Shown here one piece after another: positions 47,001 to 56,000 of a stretch of DNA of 64,000 nt. Each line of letters opens with the position of its first letter. Position 1 is the first letter of the stretch. A program made the position numbers and the translations under genes. The notes below the pieces were generated by a model. It had not been told where the DNA came from, ran no database searches, and saw only the letters and a program-made list of their open reading frames with translations. Source of the DNA: Tridacna crocea (lineage: Eukaryota > Mollusca > Bivalvia > Cardiida > Cardiidae). The stretch is taken from positions 39,758,672-39,822,671 of the forward strand of contig OX031063.1 of assembly GCA_943736015.1 (NCBI GenBank), written 5' to 3'.

Positions 47001-50000
47001 AGTCAAGTTTCAACTTTTGAGTCAAGTTTATTTTGTTGTCTGCAAATGCTTTCAATTTGGACAAGTCTAAAATTTTGTATAAGATAAAAATTTGTGAGAG
47101 TAGGAAAAGTGTTAACTGTTTACCAGGGAACAAATTTTCTTGTTTGACCTTGCTGAAATTATTTATTATTTGCAGATCACCAATCAAATTTTGCTTGAAG
47201 AATGAGATTTCTATTTGAAAGGGTAGAAAACATTGTAAGAAAAAGACAAGTTGCTGGTCACCACAATGTTTTCAAAATCCATCGATGCAAGGAAAGTTAA
47301 AGGATGAGATTAATACAATAAACTTGGGTAACTGATTTCATAAAGAAAATATGGCAAGAGCAGAAATTATTGTTTTCACCAAGAAGAACTGGTACCTAAC
47401 AAGAATTGCCTCTTGGAATGTGTTAAAATTTGACAATCTTTAATGTGCTTACAGTAGGCAGACAGTTCCTTTTGTCTTGAGGCTAACCTCTTCACAATGT
47501 TTGTACATGTACATTTTGTTTTAGCCCTTTACCACACAATGCCGACTTTTTACAACCCTGAAAAAGAGGCCTTTTTAAAACATTGTGGGAAAAGGAGAAA
47601 ATGCTGATAACCAGTATTTTCTCCTTTCTCCACAATGTTTTCTCTCCTCTTTGATACAAATTTCAAATTTTCAGTCACTTTTATTTTGATGTCTGCAAAT
47701 GCTTTCAATTTGAACCAGTCTAAAATCTGTCCTTTGGTAAAGAGTTAAAGATAAATAATATTAATCATATTTATTATAATGCAATATTTTCAAAATTTTC
47801 TGCAATAGATTTGTTTCAAGAGGTAGTTGTTTAAATTTGTATATCTTTGGGCTTGTTAAATGAGAAGTTCAATTCTTACAGCCAGAGACTTCCAACCCAG
47901 GGGTCAAGGGCCACTGGGGACAGTTTGATGCCCCCTGGGACTGGATTTCAACCAGAAGTGGGTTCTGATTTGCCCAGTGGGAGAGCATCTGATGCAAGTA
48001 CAGTGCAGACGTACACTAACACTGTGGTGAGTGAAGTGTTTGATCTGCATACCTTTCTTCAAATTTCAAGATTTAGACACGTAACCTTTATCCTTCTAAA
48101 TAACAAGCATGAAATTTTCAGTTTGATCGTGGAAACCCATGTATCGCTATTTCAAATTTATGAATTGGGAATTATATCTCCTTATTGGATAGTGTAGATC
48201 CAAGATCAGACTGCACAGAAAGTGCAGTCTGATCTTGATTTACACTGTCTGCAAAAGGTCAGTGAGTCACGCTTAGCAGCTTACGGGTTAACCATTTAAC
48301 GCATAATCTTGACTTTTATTGATCCTAAAGAAGAAGACCCTTAACCCATTACCACACAAGAAAAATTTAGACTGGTCCAAATTGAAAGCATTAGCAGACG
48401 ACAAAATATAGGTCACTGAAAAATTGAAATTTGTTCTGGGAAGGGTAGAAAACACTGTGGGAAAAGGAGAAAATGCTGGTGACCAGCATTTTCTCCTTTT
48501 CCCACAGTGTTTTCAAAAGGCTTCTTTCTCAGGGGCGTCAAAAGTAGGGATTGTGTGGTAATGGGTTAAAAGCCTTGCGGGAAAAAGAGAAAATGCTGAT
48601 AACCAGCAATAAACTCTTTTGTACTGCAAAGTTTAACCTTTGCACCAAAATCATGACTTTAATGACCCTGAAAGAGGAGGCTTTTGAAAAAATTATTGGA
48701 AAAGGAAAAAATGCTGGTAGTAAGTATTTTGTCCTTTTCCAACAATTTTTCCTACCCTATTAGAGACAAAATTCATCGATTTAGTAACATTTAATTTGTC
48801 CTGTGCAAATGCTTTGAATATGGTACAGTCTAAAAATTCATAATTTGGTAAAAGGTTAAAATTTGTTCTGTGAGAGCCTGTTACTAAGTTCAGAAATATT
48901 TCAGAATCCAACAGTTCCTGGTATAAATGGCTGGCATTGGGAGGTGGCCATTACATACACTGATATCCTAGCTGATATTTGTCTCCATGGTGGCACAGCA
49001 GAGATCCAGAAGATGGCATTGATGGGAACCAATAAAGACACAGCAGATCCATTTAAAAGAGGGCAGGGTACCATCCCTCTGGCCAGTGCTGGGCTGCTGG
49101 ATCTTGCTTTCTTTAAAGCAACCAATGAAACTGTAGATGGAGGTAAGTGTATCCTTTAACTTTTTAGCAGACGACAAAATTTAGACTAGTCCGGATTTAA
49201 AGCATTTTTAGACAACAAATTAAATATACCTCAAATAATGGAAACTATCGGTAAAAGGAGAAAATGGTGGTTACATTTTCAAAGCCTTCTTCCACAGGAT
49301 TCTTAAAATTCAGGGATGTCTGATAAAGGGTTAATTCATTACTGTCTTTGGATAATTTTTTTGTCTGTCAAGGAGACAGCCTACGAAAATATAAATCCTA
49401 CTAGCAAGAAGCCGCCAATTAGGTTTATTCTTTATAACATGTTCCCATATTTATTACCCAACTTTGACCATGTGACCACTGTAATTTTGTGGCAGACTAC
49501 TTTTGAAAGAAAACGGAGCAACTTTTTCTGATCTGCTGTTGCTTTAGGATTTCATGTGTATTCTTTTATTAACCTTTTACCACACAATCCCGACTTTTAC
49601 ACCTCTGTGAAAGAGGTCTTTTAAAAATGTTTTCTTCTCTTCCTAAAACGAATTTCAACTCTTTAGTCACATTTATTTTGTCGTCTGCAAATGTTTTCAA
49701 TTTGGACCAATCTACAATGTTGTAGTTTGGTAAAGTTTAACCTGCATTTCATGCTAATTGTTATATTTCATAAAGTTATTTTTGTTATATTTCATAAAGA
49801 TGTTTTTAGTTACTACTGCAAAGTTACCCAGTATTTCTCAGGGTACTTTGTTGACAGAATTTCTGTTTACAACATAACTTTACATGCAGGTCCAAATGAC
49901 TGGAGTTGGCGTATCAGGTTTGGTGCTGTACAATCAATGGTGAAAGTTTGTCGATGTCTTGTGAATGATAAAAACAGGGAAGGTATCAGAACAGCTGCTT

Positions 50001-53000
50001 GGAACGTTTTGTTACGAGCACACTCAATGGAGAAAGATGACAGGGTACTTGAAGCTTTGAAAGTAGGCCAGGTAAACAATCATACTTTGTATCATTTTCA
50101 CAGACTATTTCCAGACAAAGTATGGTAAAATATGAATGTATTTGTAAGATTATTGCAAACCATTTACAATGTGCAAAAAGTTTTTAGGCTCCCACTTATT
50201 GAATAAAAATTGGTAAAACAGAAACCAGGTCTGTATTCACCAACAATTCTTTAGAACATTCTTAGCTTATTCTTCAAGATTTTCTTCTTAGCTTATTCCT
50301 CAAGACTGTGAAAGTAACAGAACTTCTGATTGGCTAAACCAAATGGTTTAGCCAATCAGAAATTCTGTTACTTTCATGGTGATAAAATTTTGAAGAAAAA
50401 GCTAAGAATGGTCTGAAGAATGGTTGGTGAATACGAACCCAAGACATTATAAGTACTATTTTTGTGATATACCAGTATTGTTGTAAGTATGACAGGCCAG
50501 GTACTAGTATTATATGTGCATTTTTTATATCATTTTTCAGGCTACATCTATACATGAAAGTTTTTATCTTATTCTATGATACAGTTTCATGGAAAAATAA
50601 ATCAATTTTTTAAATTTTATTGCAATATTACTGATATTGACAATATTACAGTTACAAAAACTGATTTTGAGTTCATTGTTACCAAAATCATTGTAGTTTG
50701 TAGTCTGTAGTATGCAATTGTTCTTGCTTATAAATAAAGCTCAGCAATAGGTATTCGCAATTAACTCTTACCCAAACAGTCCCTGTTTTTTTTATGATGC
50801 TGGGAAATAAGGCTTTTGAAAACACTGTAGGAAAAGGAGGAAATACTGGTAACCAGCATTTTATCCTTTTCCCACAATATTTTCTACCCTTTCACAGACA
50901 AAAATCATCATTAAAATTTGCATTAGGTACATTTGTCATCTGCAATTGCTTTTTATTTGGTCTAGTCCAAAATTTTGATGTTTGGTAAAGAGTTATCTCT
51001 TTACTAAACAACAAAATTGTAGACTGGTCCAAATTGAAAACATTTGCAAGCAACAAAATAAATGTGACTGAAAAATTGAAATTTAGTCTGGGAAGGGTAG
51101 TAAACAATTTGGGAAAAGAAGAAAATGCGGGTTACCAGCATCTTCTCCTTCTCACAGTTTTCAAAAGGCTTCTTTCTCAGGGATGTTAAAAGTCGGGATT
51201 GTGTGGTACAGAGTTAATACAGCAGATCAAAGTGCGCTATGTATGTGAGGAATGTGCCTGTTTTATTGTTCTTTAGACATGAGCACCCAGGTACATGTAA
51301 CTAATTTTGATTGTTGAAGGTAGCGTGGTAAGTTGACAATATCAAAGGGATTTGTATTTTGTTATCATTAACCCTTTCCCAAACAAGCCCTTGGTTTTAC
51401 ATGTCTGCAGTAAAAGTCTTTTGAAAACACTGTGGGAAAAGAAGAAATTGCTCGTAACGAGCAATTTCTCCTTTTCCCACAGTGTTTTCTACCCTTTTTG
51501 AGAACTTTCTGCCAGATCTGAAATTGTCGTCTACAAACTCTTAGGGTTTGGAAGGGTCGAAAATTTGTCGTTTGGGAAAGGGTTAAATGGTTAGTGTAAT
51601 ATTGCAACTACCGGTATTTTGGATATTTTGCATAATCTGGCTTTCTTGTTTTAAGATAAGCAATTTATTATTAGTAGGAAGTTTTAATTGTTTTGCTTTG
51701 AGGAGTAGCACCTTAACACTTTACCACACAAGAAAATTTTAGACTGGTCCAAATTGAAAGCATTTGCAGACGACAAAATAAAGGTGACTGAAAAATTGAA
51801 ATTTGTTCTGAGAAGGGTAGAAAACACTGTGGGAAAAGGAGAAAATGCTGGTTACCAGCATTTTCTCCTTTTCCCACAGTGTTTTCAAAAGGCTTCTTTC
51901 TCAGGGGCATCACAAGTAGGGATTGTGTGGTAATGTGTTAATCTTTAAACTGTCAACAGACATTTACAGTCTAGAAATTATATGCAAATGTTTCAAGGGT
52001 TGACTTAACAAAGATATAAATTCCTTACTTTCAGGGGATATTTTTGACAGTAAGTCAGTTCGCACAGATTTCAGTGTTGTGTTCATGTCATTGTTTTTGA
52101 TGTTGACAGTGTTGTTGGTTTTGAACCAATCAAAAGCTTTGCAATGAAAATAGGCGTAAAGCTGGCACAGCATTTCAGAAGATGATTCATTACCACATTT
52201 TTTAGCTTTCAGATACTTTGAGTTAAAGGCATTTACAGAATGACAGTGCAAGAACATTTGGTCTCTAAACAGAGTAGCAGTGGGGAAACATTTGATAAAT
52301 GAAATAGTGCCCATGATAAGCAATTTCTTTGTGCTATTGAGTAAAAGAGTTTTTGCATGTACACATGTATGTGTATGTAAACATGACATGTCCTGTCAAG
52401 TTTAATATGCCATTTTCCTACAGATAAATTAAAAAAAAAAATCATCTTTCATGAGTATTCTAACAAAATGCATATCAACATAATTACTTAGCTTTCAGGC
52501 TGTCATACCTAAGATTTTAACATGTTAAAAATAAATGAAAATAGCTTAATACTAACAACACAATAATGAGGTAACTATCCAAAAAAGATTTTTTAAAGAG
52601 TACTGAAAAAAAATGATATCAAATGAAGGTTGAACAGGTAAACCAACATTTCTCTGTTGTGTTTACTGAACTTTATCTTCAAATGTATCATGTTAGATGT
52701 ACAAAAGCAGTTATACTTTTTAATCAGGCAAAAAGTTTTAAGAATTGTCCAGATTGAAAGCATTTGCATGCAACAAATGAAATGAGGCAATTCAACATCT
52801 CTAAGCTTACCTAATTTGATAGCATTAACCTATTACCACAGAATCCCTACTTGTGGTGCTACTGAGAAAGAAGCATTTAGAAAACATTGTGGGAAAAGGA
52901 GAAAATGCTGGTAACCATCATTTTCTCCTTTTCCCACAATGTTTTCTACCCTTCATAAAACAAATTTCAAATTTTCAGTCATTTTTATATTGTTGTCTGC

Positions 53001-56000
53001 AAATGCTTTTGATTTGGACAAACCTAAAATTTTGTTGTTTGGTAATGAGTTAAATAACGAATTACAATAATTTTCGAGGAGTGAAAGCGAAACTGTTTCA
53101 TCTGCATTTTGAGGGAAAAAACATCTCATTTCTCTGAAAAGAATTGTTAGATCACATTTTTAGATTATATTGTCTAGAACTGCGTATATGAATTCAGCAT
53201 TACATATCTCAAGAACGATTCAGCATTACATATCTCAAGAACGATGATCTACCAATGCTTTCCAGGGAAATGAGAAGTTTTTTCCCTCCCCTGTAAAATT
53301 TTCAAAAATGCAGATGGAACAGTTTCACATTCACCCCTTAATTTCCAGATGACAAAACAAATTTTACTTACAAATTGAACTTTGTTAGTCGGAGGATGGA
53401 AATAATTTGGGAAAGGACAAAATGTTGGTTGCTTCTTCTTAACCCTTTACCCCATAAGGCATTTCTATGGTATCTCTAACTGACCCTAAATAACAGCAAG
53501 GATGAAGCCATTTCTTATGTGTATATGGTACCTTTTGAAAGCATAGAAAACATTGTGACAAAAGGTGAAATTGCTCATCACGAGCAATTTCACCTTTTGC
53601 CACATTGTTTTTCAAAGGCTCCCACAAGCAATGCGTAGAAATGAGTATCTATGGAGTAAAGGGTTAACTCATTACTACACAATCTTGAATTTTAATGACC
53701 TCCAGGAAATTACTATGGAAAAATTGTGGAAAACTGGGTAACCAGTGTTTTCTCATAATGTTTCCTGCTCTCATTGAGATGACATTTACCTTATTGTTTG
53801 CAAATTCTTTCACTTAACTCATTACCAAACAACAATATTTAAGACTTGTCCAAATCGAAAGTATATGCAGATGACAAAAAAAAGTGACTAAAAATTTGAA
53901 ATTTGTTTTGTGAAGAGTAGAAAACTTTGTCTGCGCATGTCATATTCTTCGAAGATTCAACTGTTTGATATGATGCATCACTAACCCCGAAAGCGGGCTG
54001 ACTGTAATATTATGCTCTATAAAGTAGCAATGTAGAAAACAGCTTTTATCAATACGTTTGAGGAGAAATGAGACCTGCTTTAGCTCCAGATTTCTCTAAA
54101 CTGCTGATCATAGCTGAGTAAATTGCACGAGGTAGCGTTTTATTGAATAAACGTTTATTTTAGTTTGAAATTCAAAGAAACGGTTGTTGCATAGGAAAGT
54201 GGTTCGGTTCTGTACCCAGGATGCCCATATTAGATAGATGAGTATTTATAGAATGCCATCTAGCAGGAGATAATGGAGTAGAAAACATTGTCGGAAAAGA
54301 AGAAAATGCTGTTTACCAGCATTTTCTCCTTTTTCCACAATATTTTCTAAAGGCTTCTTTATCAGGGTCGTCAAAAGTTTGGATTGAGTGGTAAAGGGAA
54401 AAGAAGAGGTGTAAAGCACTGGTAAAAATAACTCTAGAAATGTTTGTATGAATGGTTGTCCTGACCAAGACTTTGCGACTAAAATACCTACAACGTATTA
54501 TGTTGAAAACATGCTTTAAACACCAAACAACAAAAAAAAAGAAAACAAACAAATTCCTGTCTTTTTTTATACCTTAAGGTCCATACTGACACAGAGAAGC
54601 TACTAAACAAACAGTTATCCATATCTCCATCCACTATTGGTTCAAAGATTGCAGGTGGGCTCTCCATCATATACCTACCCCCATTGCCACCACCCGTTGA
54701 TCCCTATGTTCCATCCAGAAAAAAAGAGCCCTCACTCTCGCCAGAAAAAATCCAGTCTCTCTCACAGGAATCTGTCCCACAGCCTAAAAAGGAAATCAAT
54801 AAGGCCAGGACATCTTTACAGTAAGTTTATTTTGTTTTTTCTTATATCTGAATGTTACTGGATTAACTCTTTACAGACTGTAAATTTTTAGACTGGTCCA
54901 AATTGAAAGCATTTGCAGACGAAAAATTAAAGATGGCTTAAATGGCTGAATTTTGTCTTGATTGAGAAGAAAACTTAGTGGAAAAAGGAGAAAATGCTGG
55001 TTTCCAGCATTTTCTCTTGTTCCCATAATGCTTTCAAAAGGCTTTTTCCAAAGGCCATTAAAAGCCGGGATAGTTTAGTCTGATGGTTATTCAGAAAAAC
55101 AAGCTGCTTCAAAAAGTGTCAAACTTATTTCTTTTCCTTTCACAGGGAAGAAATAATGCTGGCTACAGCTTTATATGAACCACCAGTATCCTATACCTCT
55201 AGAACCAGTTTTGATCTCAGGAGAATTGTAGAGGATCAGGTAAGAATGTCACATGCATTATAAACTTCCTTTTATTTACAAAGTTGATAACTCATCACAA
55301 TGTTTTTTCTCGGCAGAAAAAAACAATACTTATGAATAAATGAAGAAATAGATTAATGGATTTGTAGGTGTGACTGTGTGGGTAGCTGGATGGATGGATA
55401 AATAAAACTGTTTGAATAAAAGGATAAATACTCGAAGAAGAATAAAGTTAACTTTCAGAGCACCAAATAAACCCAACAGATGATTTCAGCTTTGTAATAA
55501 CACCCAAGTAAATTTCATTTCATGGATTTTTGTTTCCTTCAGTGTTTACAGCAAAGCACACAGTGTAGATTAAAAATCAGACTGCAGGATTTGAGCAGCC
55601 TGATCTTGATCTGTCCTGGCTGCAAAGGCAACTATATTTGTGACAGGGGCTTTAAGGGTTAAGATGAAAAAAGTTTACACTTAAATTGCTGTTGGTCTTA
55701 CAATATGCTATCTATCAACTCAGTACCTTTGAAAACAAATTCATTGTAGACCTACAATGAAAATATTGTTGAAAGTTTATCAATATGAATTAAATCTTTA
55801 CCAAATGACAAATTCATAGACTGGTTCTAATTGAAAGCATTTACAGAGGACAAAATAAATGTGACTGAAAAATCAAAAATTGATTATAGGAGGGTAGAAA
55901 ACATTGTGGGAAAAGGAGAAAATGCTGGTTACCAGCATTTTCTCCTTTTCCCACAATGTTTTCAAAAGGCTTCTACTTCAAGGTCGCCAAAAGTAGGGAT

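Noticed and set aside
51964-52389. 141-codon minus-strand frame in TMEM232 intron 16
   Set aside because: No splice context, no recognisable motifs and composition like the surrounding intron.
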